DNA of 64,000 nt from Acidobacteria bacterium UBA2990 (GTDB lineage: Bacteria > Acidobacteriota > Vicinamibacteria > Vicinamibacterales > UBA8438), in contig DEAE01000030.1 in the NCBI GenBank assembly GCA_002347025.1, positions 41,223-105,222 of the forward strand, given 5' to 3'. Below are positions 37,328 to 47,380 of this stretch, piece after piece. Position numbers and translations under genes: made by a program. Each line of letters starts with the position of its first letter. Within the stretch, counting starts at the first letter, position 1. The notes under the pieces were generated by a model. It was not told the DNA's origin and ran no database searches. It worked only from the letters and a program-made list of their open reading frames with translations.

Positions 37328-37555
37328 CTAGTTCAGTGAACATGCACCAGCACCACGGGGATCGCCGCAGCTGCCACAGGCCCCTTGAGGAGCCGACTGT
37401 ATGGTCCTGGTGTTGGCGTGGCCTACAGCAAAGGCCGATAAGCGCTTTTGGACAGAAAGACTTGCGCATGCGGGGCATGTCGGCGTGGTGCTTGAGTAAA
37501 CGAGAATTTCGAAGTCATGTTGACAATTGTCACACTGAAACTCGTATATTGGCAT
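37328..37555 (-). CDS. FmdB/regulatory zinc-ribbon protein
   Basis: 75 residues. N-terminal FmdB-type zinc ribbon: MPIYEFQCDNCQHDFEILV and TCPACASLSVQKRLSAFAV, with CxxC pairs at about residues 8-11 and 27-30. The tail has extra cysteines (GACGSCGDP, ACSLN), as in many FmdB-like proteins. The function is not established; FmdB is annotated as a putative regulator. It is just upstream of the rhodanese-like gene on the minus strand. Confidence 0.88.
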   Translation of the reverse strand: MPIYEFQCDNCQHDFEILVYSSTTPTCPACASLSVQKRLSAFAVGHANTRTIQSAPQGACGSCGDPRGAGACSLN

Positions 37556-37661
37556 TGCCTACTCCACCGAAAATCATAACATGATCCCAAGACACAGGTT
37601 TTACATCAGGAGCGGTTCGCTGAAGAGAAGTCAGGTATGTGTTTCCTGATATGAATGTCTA

Positions 37662-38993
37662 TTATGGGTTCCATCCGGAGTGGGTATCGATCGCTCGTCT
37701 GACAGAGTCGTAGTCGTTCGGTAGTTCGACAGGTGCATTGGTATGAAGCGCATTTACCTCTGGGAGCCTTTGTTCGTGGTATCCGAGTTTGAAGTCGGTG
37801 AATTTGAGGCCGCTGGCGGTTGAAACTACTACAACCCGGGATCTTGCGTCGATCAGTCCTCGCTTGCGCAGTTTGATCAGAGCAGCCAGAGCTACCCCGG
37901 TGTGTGGGCAGTTATACATACCAGTCCGATCTGCACGGGCGGCTGCGTCGGCAAGTTCGGATTCTGATGCTTGTTCAACGATTCCCTGATGGCGTTCCAG
38001 CGTCCGGATAGCTTTTCGGACAGAGACCGGGTTGCCAATTTGGATTGCTGATGCTTGGGTGGGGTTTGCCTCTATTGGTTCAAAATGCCAATCTCGTTGG
38101 TATGCTCGGAAAAGTGGGTTTGCTGCTTCGGCTTGAGCTACCACGATTTGAGGTTGTTTCTTAATTAGGCCAAGCGAGGCCATCATCTCGAATCCTGCGC
38201 CCAGAGCGCTGACATTGCCTAAGTTTCCGCCGGGGATAATTACGACATCTGGAACGTTCCAGTCTAGTTGCTGCACAATCTCAATCGCTACGGTCTTCTG
38301 GCCTTCAAGGCGGAGGCTGTTCATCGAGTTGGCGAGGTATATACCTTCGTCTAGTGACAGTCGTTGCACGACAGCCATGCAGCCGTCGAAGTCGGTGTCG
38401 AGGGCAAGCACGAGGGCGCCATTGGCGATTGGTTGTAGTAGTTGGGCTGTTGATACTTTGCCTCGGGGTAACAATACAATCGCCGGTATGCCACCGGCCG
38501 CAGCATATGCAGCGAGGGAGGCTGAGGTGTCACCGGTTGAGGCGCAGGCTACTGCTCTGATCGTGCCGCCATCGGCGATGATTTGGCGGACCACCGACAC
38601 CAGGACTGTCATTCCAAGGTCTTTGAAAGATCCAGTGTGCGAGTTTCCGCACAGTTTTACCCACAGGTCGTTCATGCCGAGCTCTCGACCAAAGCGCTCG
38701 GCCCAAAAGAGGTTACTACCACCCTCATCCATGGAGACAACAGATTCGTTTCTGAGGTCTGGGCAGACCCATTCCTTCTTGCCCCAGACAGCTGAACCGT
38801 AGGGCCATGCGGTGCGCTTGTATCGTTCGTCGAATAGCTGGGTCCATTCTTCTGCCGATTGTTTGGTGAGTGCGCTCATGTCGTGCGAGACCTCTAAGAG
38901 GTCGCCGCAGGTGGGGCAGCGATAGATTGGATTCCACAAGGTATGCTCGCCTGGACACCCGGCGATACATCGGAACACTGCACGGTAAGACAT
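37662..38993 (-). CDS. thrC: Threonine synthase
   Basis: A PLP enzyme that converts O-phosphohomoserine to threonine. 443 residues. An N-terminal zinc-ribbon (Cys9, Cys13, Cys26, Cys29 in [11 protein letters not shown] and [12 protein letters not shown]) precedes the catalytic domain; this extension occurs in a subset of ThrC. The PLP lysine is Lys124 in [29 protein letters not shown] forms the phosphate loop and [15 protein letters not shown] is present. No other thr gene lies near. Confidence 0.95.
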   Translation of the reverse strand: MSYRAVFRCIAGCPGEHTLWNPIYRCPTCGDLLEVSHDMSALTKQSAEEWTQLFDERYKRTAWPYGSAVWGKKEWVCPDLRNESVVSMDEGGSNLFWAERFGRELGMNDLWVKLCGNSHTGSFKDLGMTVLVSVVRQIIADGGTIRAVACASTGDTSASLAAYAAAGGIPAIVLLPRGKVSTAQLLQPIANGALVLALDTDFDGCMAVVQRLSLDEGIYLANSMNSLRLEGQKTVAIEIVQQLDWNVPDVVIIPGGNLGNVSALGAGFEMMASLGLIKKQPQIVVAQAEAANPLFRAYQRDWHFEPIEANPTQASAIQIGNPVSVRKAIRTLERHQGIVEQASESELADAAARADRTGMYNCPHTGVALAALIKLRKRGLIDARSRVVVVSTASGLKFTDFKLGYHEQRLPEVNALHTNAPVELPNDYDSVRRAIDTHSGWNP

Positions 38994-39407
38994 ATGTCAG
39001 TTATACCGCAGGTCTTGCTCGCTGCCGAGCCCTAGTCTCTAAATCTCAACAAGAATGTGAACTAAATACTGCTCTGAAGAACAGTAAGGTGCCTCGATTT
39101 TTTCTGTGTCTGTTGGAATGTGCTCCAACGGAAGATGGCCAATTACGCGGTTGCTCGATATCCTTACTAACGCCTGTAGGGCGGTCCCACACAAATTTTC
39201 GTTTCCAGAGGGCCACGTTCAATGTGGCCAAAGGTCGTGTTTTAGCGGTAGAAGATTTTGTCTGAAAAGACTGAAAAATGATCCTCAATGATTGACAGAG
39301 AGATTCTAGAATGCCACCAGAAACCACTAAAGAGCGAGTTGGTGAAAATGCTTAGGTTTATTATGTGGAGCTCTGTCATCGTCTGGTGCTCCCCCTAGGG
39401 ACTGAAG
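38994..39407. other. Intergenic region with two short hairpins
   Basis: 414 bp between divergent thrC and the YfhO-type gene, presumably holding both promoters. Two perfect short inverted repeats are seen: GTTGGA-N6-TCCAAC (39112-39129) and GGCCAC-N7-GTGGCC (39211-39229). Neither has a T-run. Several open frames of 60-130 codons cross it on both strands, but none has domain features or a ribosome site that would support it. Confidence 0.4.
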
Positions 39408-41471
39408 ATGTTTCTAAAACGGTCACCGATCGACTTGCTTGTGCTATTAGTGTTGTTAAGTCTGACAATTGCACTTTTTGCTGAGGTGGTTGGGCAGTCA
39501 GGGTTTATACCATCTGGTGTCGATCTTGTGCAGCACTATAGTCGAGAGGCTTTCAACCGCCGTGCCTTGCAAGAGACTTGGGTTCCACTCTGGAATCCTT
39601 ACGTCTTCAGCGGGTTTCCGGTGCAGGCCGACCCCCAGGCAGGGGTGTTCTATCCGCCGAGTATGTTCCTAAGGTTGTTCAGCATGCCGACATTCTTGAC
39701 TTGGTCGGCTGCTTTCCATGTTTGGTTGTTTGGGGTTGGTGGGTACGTGCTGTGCCGCACAATCGGAGTTGGGCGACCGGCAGCTTCGCTTGGTGCGGTC
39801 GGGCTTCTACTTGGGGGTATCATGATGCCGAGGGTCTATGCCGGACACCTCGATGTGCTGCGGACAGTTTCGTGGCTACCCCTAGTTCTAGCAGCAGCCA
39901 TGAAGTCTTTTGACAGGAACCGGGTGTTACCGACTGTTGCTTTGGTGGTCACACTGTCCCTCGAGGTGCTAGCGGGCTTCTTGCAAATCGCTGTCTATAC
40001 CTTTGTAGCCGTTGGACTCTACGCTGCTTTTAGCGCCGGTTGGCCACCTGCTGGTTATCCAAGGTGGACCTACACGCGCGCTCTTGCGATGCAGTACGGT
40101 GTCTTGGTGGCGCTAGTGTTGGGTATTACTGCATTTCAGTTACTACCCTCTGCTCAGCTTATTGTGACTGCTGGGCGAACTAGCGGGATGCCTTATGGTG
40201 CGTCGATCGATCAACCTCTTTCTTTAGGAGAAGTGGCGACACATATGATCGCCCCACATCGGACTGGAGAGGTTGAGACAGAGAGCTGGGAGAATACAGC
40301 CTATGTCGGTTGGCTGCTGGCCTTTCTCGCGCCGGTTGGGTGTTTCGTGGGTCGAAGAAGACGTCGGTTAATCTTTGTAAGTTTGATTGGTGCGTTAGCG
40401 TTGCTCCTAGGCATAGGAAATCCCCTGTACTGGTTTCATTATCTTGTTTTCCCGATGTTTCGGATTCCAGGGCGACTGTTTTGCTTCTGGTCAATTGGGG
40501 TAGCGGTGTGTGGGGCTGTTGCTATTGACTGGTTAGTGAGGGAGAAACTTTCAGCGAATAAGCGACCACATGCGACTTGTCGTAGCTTTATTGTGCTGCT
40601 TGTGGCAGGTTTAATCGTGGTGGTGGACGGGATAAGTTACGGAAAGCATTTTGTCAGAGCCGAGCCAATTGCTGGCCGCTTTGCGACATCGGTTCCATTT
40701 AAACCTACGCCTCATGGGCGGGTTTTGTCACTTTGTGAAAACCGGTTGCAGACAAGTGAGATTAGCGCACTTGGGATCCCGAGTGTAGACGGATACAACT
40801 CCTACTTTCTTGGGGATTATGCCAAACTGGCACAAAGCGTCCGCGGGGATGACAATTCAGATCAAAGCCTTGCTTTTCCCAGAATGGCGGTCCGTCCGCC
40901 GAGGGATATCGAGCTAGTGAGTGCGTTAAATGTTACTGATATCCTTTCTTGTGAACCTCTAGCTTTACCGGGTGTGATTCTGGCAGGTGAGGGGGATGGT
41001 TTCTATTTGTACAAGAACACAGGAGCGGTTGGCCGAGCAGCTGTTCGATGCGAACAGGATGGTGATCGATTGCTGGATTGGAGGCCGACCTGTAGCGATC
41101 CGGAGACTGTGATCGAAGTGTTAGCAGCAGACCGTTCAGACGGGCGGCTACGTGTTCAGGTTGAGCTGCCTGAGGCCCGGACGCTCGTGCTTGCTGAACC
41201 CTTCTATCCAGAACGTCGAGCGTGGGTAGACGGGGTGCCGACTCGGATTCAGAAGGCTAATATTGGCCTGTCTGCAGTCAAGGTTAGGGCTGGATTGCAT
41301 ACTGTAGAACTTAGGTATGTGCCTTTCAGCTTAGTTTGGGGTGTCTTAGTAGCTGTTGTAACGTTGTTGCTTTGGCTCGTTGTGGCTTTGAGAGCCCGAC
41401 GGTTAGAGTCAGGGCTTAGGAGTGAGCTTGGTGGTGTTGGGACACCGACCTCGCGGTTGCCTTTGAATTGA
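39408..41471 (+). CDS. YfhO-type bacterial membrane protein
   Basis: 687 residues with about 12 membrane helices followed by a soluble region and a final helix (about 640-665). It resembles the YfhO family, large membrane proteins related to C-family glycosyltransferases: DLLVLLVLLSLTIALFAEVV, a periplasmic loop with GVDLVQHYSREAFNRRAL and WNPYVFSGFPVQADPQAGVF (the dolichol-phosphate-sugar-transferase-like Asp loop), and a C-terminal part with LVLAEPFYPERRAWVDGV as in YfhO. YfhO is linked to lipoteichoic acid glycosylation in Gram-positives; here the acceptor is unknown. It overlaps the next reading frame slightly. Confidence 0.8.
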   Translation: MFLKRSPIDLLVLLVLLSLTIALFAEVVGQSGFIPSGVDLVQHYSREAFNRRALQETWVPLWNPYVFSGFPVQADPQAGVFYPPSMFLRLFSMPTFLTWSAAFHVWLFGVGGYVLCRTIGVGRPAASLGAVGLLLGGIMMPRVYAGHLDVLRTVSWLPLVLAAAMKSFDRNRVLPTVALVVTLSLEVLAGFLQIAVYTFVAVGLYAAFSAGWPPAGYPRWTYTRALAMQYGVLVALVLGITAFQLLPSAQLIVTAGRTSGMPYGASIDQPLSLGEVATHMIAPHRTGEVETESWENTAYVGWLLAFLAPVGCFVGRRRRRLIFVSLIGALALLLGIGNPLYWFHYLVFPMFRIPGRLFCFWSIGVAVCGAVAIDWLVREKLSANKRPHATCRSFIVLLVAGLIVVVDGISYGKHFVRAEPIAGRFATSVPFKPTPHGRVLSLCENRLQTSEISALGIPSVDGYNSYFLGDYAKLAQSVRGDDNSDQSLAFPRMAVRPPRDIELVSALNVTDILSCEPLALPGVILAGEGDGFYLYKNTGAVGRAAVRCEQDGDRLLDWRPTCSDPETVIEVLAADRSDGRLRVQVELPEARTLVLAEPFYPERRAWVDGVPTRIQKANIGLSAVKVRAGLHTVELRYVPFSLVWGVLVAVVTLLLWLVVALRARRLESGLRSELGGVGTPTSRLPLN

Positions 41472-41575
41472 TTCATCATGATGTCAATTGGTGGGTAGGT
41501 TTCAATGCTACTCTATCGTTTCCTGGTGTCCGCTACTTTCGTCTAGGGCAGAGCCTCTCTTACTTGTTGGTTGCC

Positions 41576-42487
41576 ATGGTGAACCTAAGATGTCGGTCTG
41601 TCGTGGTTATGTTCACGGCAACGCTACTGTCAGTCTTTGCTAGTGATCCGAAAAGCCAGGAGGTGCCGTTCGAATTACAGGGCATTCTGAGTCAGGTCGG
41701 GCAGCAAGTTCATCGCCGATACCAAAATTCTCAGAGCATTGTTTCAAAGGAAGTAGTGTGGGTTCGATCATTTGATAACAACATGCGACCTCACGGGTCC
41801 ACACGACAGCTCGAGTTCGAGCGGCGCGAGGAGTGGAGTGCATCAGTGGAACACGAGGTGCCTTCGGTGACGGTGCTTCGTGAGCTGAATGCCGTCAATG
41901 GGCGTGAACCTCGGCAAGGTGATCTGGAAGGATGCCTAGCTCCCCGAGCAACGACGGCAGACCCTCTTTCGAGTTTGCTGCCGTGGAGGCAGGTGGAATT
42001 CGATTTTTCACTGGGAAAATTGGAACAGGTAGAGGGGCGACAGGTAGTGCGTCTGCATTACCTGCCGGCTGAACAGGGGCCTGCTGAAGTGATTTGGGAT
42101 GAGGATTGCGTTTCGATATCACTGCCGGGTCGGTCACGCGGCGAGGCGTGGGTCGATGTTCAGTCAGGTGAAGTGTTAAGACTCGACGAGCGCCTGATGC
42201 AGCCGTTTGATTTTCGAGAGCCACTAGACCGAGTGGGCCGTCGATCTGGATGGATCACTCTCGAAGGGGTTGATGTGAGTATTCGGTACGAAGCAGTCGA
42301 TTTTGAAGATCCTGATGAAACATTGATGCTGCCCTCCGCAATTGAACACAGTTGGCGGCTTCGAGGTGGAGGCTTCGTTCCGCGCTACGTTCGCAGTCAC
42401 GAACTTTCAGATCACCGAAGGTTTGTAACCGACGGTAGGCTGGTTGAAACTGTGGCGGCGGATGGTCGTTCCTTAGGGCGAGAGTAG
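41576..42487 (+). CDS. Exported protein of unknown function
   Basis: About 303 residues from ATG 41576, chosen because it gives a signal peptide (MVNLRCRSVVVMFTATLLSV, then FASDPKSQ); the frame is open up to 41468, overlapping the previous gene. The mature protein is beta-rich and polar, with VSKEVVWVRSFDNNMRPHGS, a Glu/Arg-rich strand and SRGEAWVDVQSGEVLRLDER in the middle. This outer-membrane-lipoprotein-sorting-like pattern recalls secreted proteins common in Acidobacteriota, but I cannot name the family. Confidence 0.6.
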   Translation: MVNLRCRSVVVMFTATLLSVFASDPKSQEVPFELQGILSQVGQQVHRRYQNSQSIVSKEVVWVRSFDNNMRPHGSTRQLEFERREEWSASVEHEVPSVTVLRELNAVNGREPRQGDLEGCLAPRATTADPLSSLLPWRQVEFDFSLGKLEQVEGRQVVRLHYLPAEQGPAEVIWDEDCVSISLPGRSRGEAWVDVQSGEVLRLDERLMQPFDFREPLDRVGRRSGWITLEGVDVSIRYEAVDFEDPDETLMLPSAIEHSWRLRGGGFVPRYVRSHELSDHRRFVTDGRLVETVAADGRSLGRE

Positions 42488-42647
42488 GGCATGTCTCGGG
42501 CTGATCTTTTAAGTGAACCGCTTGCCTGAACGGACCACCCGAATACAGAGGCAAGTGGTTGCTTGGAATACTGAGAGATGTGTTGTGCGTTTGTCCAAGC
42601 TGATCACTTGGTTGCCTAATGCTCGTGATGCTCTGCTATCCGGGCAT

Positions 42648-43058
42648 CTAGGGGGCAGCTCGAAATTGGGTATTCACACAAGTATCGATGTCGACGGTCT
42701 CGATGATACCCCGTTGCAGAAGCCGGAAATCCTCGTCTGTTTGGAGTGTGGCTGTGAAATCGTGGTAGTCGGATAAAGTGCGGTGTTGCTCTGCAAAAAG
42801 GATTTGGTCAGCGGGCTGTGCGATTGCTTGAAAGCCAGTCATCCACCGGCCTTGCTCTGCGGTCATCTGAGCGCTCGGATATTTCTTTCTTGTGAGATCG
42901 ACCATTTTTTGAGCGGTCGCCAGTGCAGCATTTTCGTAACCAGGTTTGATATTACAGATTCGGTAGAAGATGAACGAGGGTGTCTGCTGTGCTGTAGGCT
43001 GTTGCGGTGTAGCCCAAGCGATAGTGACTGCAGCGACGACTATGAACAGAATTCGCAT
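42648..43058 (-). CDS. Small exported protein, possible alpha-beta barrel (ABM/NIPSNAP-like)
   Basis: 136 residues with a signal peptide (MRILFIVVAAVTIAWATPQQ). The mature part reads like a dimeric ferredoxin-like barrel: FIFYRICNIKPGYENAALAT, a helix with AQKMVDLTRKK, and the second strand GFQAIAQPADQILFAEQHRT. Such folds occur in NIPSNAP and antibiotic-biosynthesis monooxygenase families; no catalytic residue can be pointed to. It lies between the exported-protein gene and the symporter on the opposite strand. Confidence 0.6.
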   Translation of the reverse strand: MRILFIVVAAVTIAWATPQQPTAQQTPSFIFYRICNIKPGYENAALATAQKMVDLTRKKYPSAQMTAEQGRWMTGFQAIAQPADQILFAEQHRTLSDYHDFTATLQTDEDFRLLQRGIIETVDIDTCVNTQFRAAP

Positions 43059-43134
43059 GATACGGCATTCCTAGTTTGGATCCCTAAGGATTCTATGCTT
43101 CAGTCGCCAGGTTAGCTTAGTCCACCGGTTGATC

Positions 43135-44547
43135 ATGATTATCACCAGTTTTGTGTTCTTCTTGCTAGTGTTCGTGGTGATCGGAGCTGCCTCGACCGTC
43201 AAAAGCTGCGGGACTAATGACGACTATTTAATTGCTGGCCGGAGTGTTAGCCCATGGCTTGTAGGTATTTCCGCCATGGCTACAAACAATAGCGGCTACA
43301 TGTTCATTGGGGCTATTGGTTACACCTATGCCAGTGGCCTCGAATCATTATGGGTGATGTTCGCGTGGATGGCAGGAGATTTCTTGGCGAGTTGTTTCAT
43401 ACACAAGAGAATGCGGCGAATTTCTCAAGAACGGAAGAGTTTGAGTTTTGGGGCTCTGGTTGCGACTTGGGATGGTGGCAATTTTAAGAGGGTTCGTACT
43501 TTGGGAGGAGTCGTAACAGTACTGTTTTTGGGAGCCTATGCGGCCGCTCAGTTTACGGCTGGAAGTAAGGCCCTGTATGCGGTGTTCGGCTGGGACTATA
43601 GTGTGGGAGCAATCATCGGAAGTTTGATGGTGTTGATCTATTGTTGTTCCGGAGGAATTCGGGCTTCGATTTGGACAGATGCTGCTCAAACGGTAGTGAT
43701 GTTTCTAGCTATGACCATGATGCTCATTGTTGGAGTTCGTGAAGTCGGTGGGTTCGAAATGTTTATTGCGAGGCTCGGTGACGTGTCTCCTACCTACTTG
43801 AACCTGTTCCCGGCTAGCTTGGGGAACTCCAGCTTGGCTATTGCTTTGTTTGTAGTAGGTTATGTGGCTGGAGGATTCGGGGTCATTGCTCAACCCCATG
43901 TCATGATTCGGTTCATGGCTTTGAATGATGCAGCGCACATGAGAAAAGCCAGGATTTATTACTATAGTTCCTATTTTGCATTTTGCGTTGTGACGTTTCT
44001 GGTGGCCTTGAGCGCACGGTTGATATTCCCGGACACATCTGTATTTGACTCAGAACTAGCTCTTCCGATGATGACGATAAGGCTCGTGCCTGAGGTGTTG
44101 GTTGGCCTAGTGCTAGCTGGTGTCTTTGCCGCCTGTATGTCGACTGCTGATTCTCAAATTCTAGGGTGCAGCGCAGCCTTAACAGAGGACATATTGAAAC
44201 AAACCAGTAATTCTGTGTGGCGAGCGAGGCTAGCCACTGGAGCTGTGACTGGAATTGCTCTTGCTATCTCATTACTGGGTCTCGAGAGTGTCTTTGCCCT
44301 TGTTCTGTATGCTTGGTCAGTGTTGGCGGCCGCCTTTGCTCCCTTGATCATCGTTTACAGCCTTTGCAGAAAGCTTCGTGAAAGTGAAGCTTTGCTGATA
44401 ATGGGTAGCAGCATCTTAATTACTCTGGTCTGGAGAGCTCTCGGCTGGGGCTCCATAGTGTATGAGGCTGGACCAGCGATAGCATTTGGAGTGCTGGCGT
44501 ATTTCTTGCTGTTCAAGCCGGTGTGTCGATCCAGACCAGCAGCTTAA
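43135..44547 (+). CDS. Sodium/solute symporter (SSS/PutP family)
   Basis: 470 residues and about 13 membrane helices. ATG 43135; a TTG two codons upstream is possible. SSS signatures: DDYLIAGRSVSPWLVGISAM, ATNNSGYMFIGAIGYTYASG (sodium-site helix), GGIRASIWTDAAQTVVM (family motif near residue 180), and VFAACMSTADSQILGCSAAL. It most resembles proline/sodium symporters of the PutP type by these motifs. The substrate is not determined by sequence or neighbours. Confidence 0.88.
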   Translation: MIITSFVFFLLVFVVIGAASTVKSCGTNDDYLIAGRSVSPWLVGISAMATNNSGYMFIGAIGYTYASGLESLWVMFAWMAGDFLASCFIHKRMRRISQERKSLSFGALVATWDGGNFKRVRTLGGVVTVLFLGAYAAAQFTAGSKALYAVFGWDYSVGAIIGSLMVLIYCCSGGIRASIWTDAAQTVVMFLAMTMMLIVGVREVGGFEMFIARLGDVSPTYLNLFPASLGNSSLAIALFVVGYVAGGFGVIAQPHVMIRFMALNDAAHMRKARIYYYSSYFAFCVVTFLVALSARLIFPDTSVFDSELALPMMTIRLVPEVLVGLVLAGVFAACMSTADSQILGCSAALTEDILKQTSNSVWRARLATGAVTGIALAISLLGLESVFALVLYAWSVLAAAFAPLIIVYSLCRKLRESEALLIMGSSILITLVWRALGWGSIVYEAGPAIAFGVLAYFLLFKPVCRSRPAA

Positions 44548-44608
44548 GAATCGCCTTGGTTCCTTTCATGCAACCACCTGTGGTGCTGTTGGTCCAACCC
44601 ACTTAATT

Positions 44609-45562
44609 CTAGCGTGTAGCTGAGTGCCGTCTTAAGGTTAGCCAGCGGACTGAGTCGCTTCGGAAGCGTTCCGAAGGGAAGCTTTGGGCTTTCTCGTGAG
44701 AAGTGCAGTACTGAAGGAATAGGAGCAGGCGGAAATGCCCAGGTTTGATGCGGCTTCCTGCGTGGAGACAGCGAGATGTGTCAGTGACTACTGTGGTACC
44801 GGCTGGGCCAGCTAGTTGCACTAAGGCCTTGTGTCCTCCATGTTCGTTGACTTCTTCATCTTGGTAGCGAGATTTATTAGGAAGTCTCTGTTTCCGGCGT
44901 TGTTGGCGAATGGCGGCAACGATTCGCTCACTGTCGCTAGCAGGTATGAACATAAAAGGCCCGTTCTCTTTGTCGACATCAAAGATGTTCATGAAAACTT
45001 TGGCCTGTGTCAGACCCTCTGGATCTTGATGAAACAATTGGCTGGAGATGTGCTCTTTTTCAGTAGGGCGTGCAATAGAGTAAACCAGATCGATGCGATT
45101 AAGGTTCGGGATTGTCCCGAGATAGTTGGTGATAATACTCAGTAGCGGATGGGCCAGCGCAAAATCGAGAAGTTTCGGAAATTCCAGAAGGTCTTCATCA
45201 GTCAGCAGGTCTCGTAAGAATGAGCCCTTTCTCTCATGGCTGCGATGATGTGGTTTAGCCGGGTTGCTGAGCATGCTTTGGATCACAGATTCTTTCTGAC
45301 TGAACAGTTTGCGGCAGATACCAACTACTTCAGCTGTTCCTGGTAGGCTCCCAGTTGGCAAGAGTGTGTAGCCTTCTTGAATGGGCATGCAGTTAGATGG
45401 GTGCTGCCGGTTGTAAAGTTTGGCCACATGTCGCCGGTGATAGTAGTCGACTGGTTCTCTGATGGCGGCGGTAGTCTGAATAACAGTTCGTCCCAATTGG
45501 GACATTCGTCCGCGGCGAACAATCTCCTTCCTAAAGTTCTTGGATAGTTTGCGCCAGTTCAT
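44609..45562 (-). CDS. Phytanoyl-CoA dioxygenase-like Fe(II)/2-oxoglutarate oxygenase
   Basis: 317 residues. The iron-binding facial triad is visible as His178-x-Asp180 (in LFHQDPEG) and His267 (SRCLHAGSRI), with Arg271 a candidate for binding 2-oxoglutarate. The region ENGPFMFIPASDSERI fits the core of the PhyH fold. The N-terminal ~100 residues are basic and unlike other PhyH proteins. Divergent from the cupin/JmjC gene, with 316 bp between; no substrate can be inferred. Confidence 0.8.
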   Translation of the reverse strand: MNWRKLSKNFRKEIVRRGRMSQLGRTVIQTTAAIREPVDYYHRRHVAKLYNRQHPSNCMPIQEGYTLLPTGSLPGTAEVVGICRKLFSQKESVIQSMLSNPAKPHHRSHERKGSFLRDLLTDEDLLEFPKLLDFALAHPLLSIITNYLGTIPNLNRIDLVYSIARPTEKEHISSQLFHQDPEGLTQAKVFMNIFDVDKENGPFMFIPASDSERIVAAIRQQRRKQRLPNKSRYQDEEVNEHGGHKALVQLAGPAGTTVVTDTSRCLHAGSRIKPGHFRLLLFLQYCTSHEKAQSFPSERFRSDSVRWLTLRRHSATR

Positions 45563-45878
45563 GACAGTGGGGAAGCTGTATTTGATAGGGTGTTTGGTAT
45601 GAGAGAAAAGAGAACTATTCGTAATTTGGCGTGGTGTTTCTCTTCCCTAGCTTTCAATAAAACTGATGAGAACGTCAGGAATTCAGAGGCTCTCATTCCA
45701 AACTGTCCTTAGGATCATAAAGAGTAGCACGGCATGAAATTTGGATTTCATCATCTTCCTGGCGAATAATCGATGTCAAGCAATTCGGTTGACTTCGGGC
45801 TTCCGTTTTAGCGGTAACATGCAGGCGAAGCGACCCTAGGGCATTTATGGTTGGCCGTAGACGGCAGAGCTCACGTCC
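45563..45878. promoter_or_regulatory. Divergent promoter region between two oxygenase genes, with an inverted repeat
   Basis: 316 bp without a gene between the PhyH-like and the JmjC-like gene. It holds a perfect 7-bp inverted repeat with a 4-base loop, ATGAAAT-TTGG-ATTTCAT at 45734-45751. Its place between two divergent genes makes a shared operator plausible. No clear -35/-10 pair was found. Confidence 0.4.
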
Positions 45879-47099
45879 ATGACTAGTAATGTTGCAGATA
45901 TGCTGAATCAGGCCAGTCAAGACTCCTTGGATTGGCTTATTGGGCCCACAACGACGGAAGAGTTTGAGCTGAAATTCTACGAGCAGCGGCTATGCCTAGT
46001 GCTGCGAGACGCTCCGGAATTTTATTCGAAGTTATTAAAGGCTGAAGACCTTGATACGGTTCTAACAACCCATAACCTTAGGTACCCTGTGCTTAGGGTC
46101 GTGCGGGGCGATGAGGACGTCCCTCGGGAGTCATATACCCTTTCGTCTGGCAGCATCGAACCGATTGAAGTGACCAAGCGTTTTGATGAAGGTTCTACAA
46201 TTGTCTTCAACCAGCTGCAAAGTCGGGTGCCAAGTTTGTCGAGGTTGTGCGTAAACCTTGGTGCTTTCTTTGGTTCCAGAGTTCAGACAAACATCTACTT
46301 GACCCCACCCCACGCCCAAGGGTTTAAGCCACACTGGGACACTCATGATGTTTTTGTATTGCAGGTGTCAGGTCGTAAGATCTGGTCAATCTACGACACT
46401 CGGATACCCCTGCCGTTGAAGGGGCAAAGTTTTCAAAGTGGACACCATGAACCAGGCCCCGTAACTGATGAGTTCGAAATGGGTCCAGGGAGCCTGCTAT
46501 ATATCCCCCGTGGAATCTTTCACTCGGCTAGGTCGACAGATTCGGCGTCCCTGCACATCACTTTAGGGCTAACAGCCTTTACTTGGGCTGATTTGCTTGT
46601 TGAAGCTGTGTCGGCTGCAGCTTTGGAGAATCCGTCACTTCGGCAAAATCTGCCTATCGGTTTTACTAGTGGGAGGATTTCGCCTGACGAGAAAAATCGT
46701 CTATATCTGGAAAAGTTGGCTCTCTTACACACCCCATTTGATCCAGCGCCTGTTTGGCAGTATTTCCGGAATAAATTGATGGCGGAAAACGCGACGCTGT
46801 TTCCTGGACTGCTTAGTTTACGACTCGATGAAGAGGTGGTCACTCTCAATACTGTGGTGGGTCGTCGACAAGCCCTGAACATAGACATTGAAGGTGGAAC
46901 GGAAAACTGCGTGATACGGTGCTGGGACAAAGAGATCAGCCTGCCGAGCCACGTTCTGCCGGCGATACAGTTTGTCATGTCGACAGACCGATTCGAAGTC
47001 CGTGAGCTGCCGGATTGTCTAGATGGGCCAGGTAAGGTGACCTTGGTAGACCGTCTTATGAAAGAGGGTCTATTGGTTCGACTTTGTGTAGGGGCATGA
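45879..47099 (+). CDS. Cupin/JmjC-type oxygenase (ribosomal oxygenase-like)
   Basis: 406 residues. The cupin_4/JmjC core is at about 125-235: NIYLTPPHAQGFKPHWDTHD, VFVLQVSGRKIW, then GPGSLLYIPRGIFHSARS. The metal triad is His152, Asp154 and His215. The C-terminal half contains a winged-helix-like part, as in bacterial ribosomal oxygenases of the RoxA type, which hydroxylate ribosomal proteins. The substrate here is unknown; SAM-independent peptide or small-molecule hydroxylation is also possible. ATG 45879. Confidence 0.82.
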   Translation: MTSNVADMLNQASQDSLDWLIGPTTTEEFELKFYEQRLCLVLRDAPEFYSKLLKAEDLDTVLTTHNLRYPVLRVVRGDEDVPRESYTLSSGSIEPIEVTKRFDEGSTIVFNQLQSRVPSLSRLCVNLGAFFGSRVQTNIYLTPPHAQGFKPHWDTHDVFVLQVSGRKIWSIYDTRIPLPLKGQSFQSGHHEPGPVTDEFEMGPGSLLYIPRGIFHSARSTDSASLHITLGLTAFTWADLLVEAVSAAALENPSLRQNLPIGFTSGRISPDEKNRLYLEKLALLHTPFDPAPVWQYFRNKLMAENATLFPGLLSLRLDEEVVTLNTVVGRRQALNIDIEGGTENCVIRCWDKEISLPSHVLPAIQFVMSTDRFEVRELPDCLDGPGKVTLVDRLMKEGLLVRLCVGA

Positions 47100-47380
47100 G
47101 TTGCATGTGTGTCGGAACTGTTTGCTGCTACTCGTAGTCGGTTGCTTCTTTGCTTTAAACCTAAAAAGTGACAGTCGCTGGATGTACTGCACTATCAGAT
47201 GACGAGTGCCACATGTCAGTGAGTCCACCTCAACACCATCAAGCCTAACCTCAGTACTAATTGAAGTTTGTTTCAGATTTGCACGGCTCTTCAGGGATGG
47301 TGCACGGTTAGGATACGAACAGAGTAAGCTATGAATCGAATGAGGTAACTGAATCAGTCTATTAGGCACGGGAGGTGGAT

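Noticed and set aside
38994..39407. Overlapping open frames in the thrC-YfhO gap (up to 131 codons)
   Set aside because: No motif, no ribosome site, and frames overlap on both strands; probably fortuitous.
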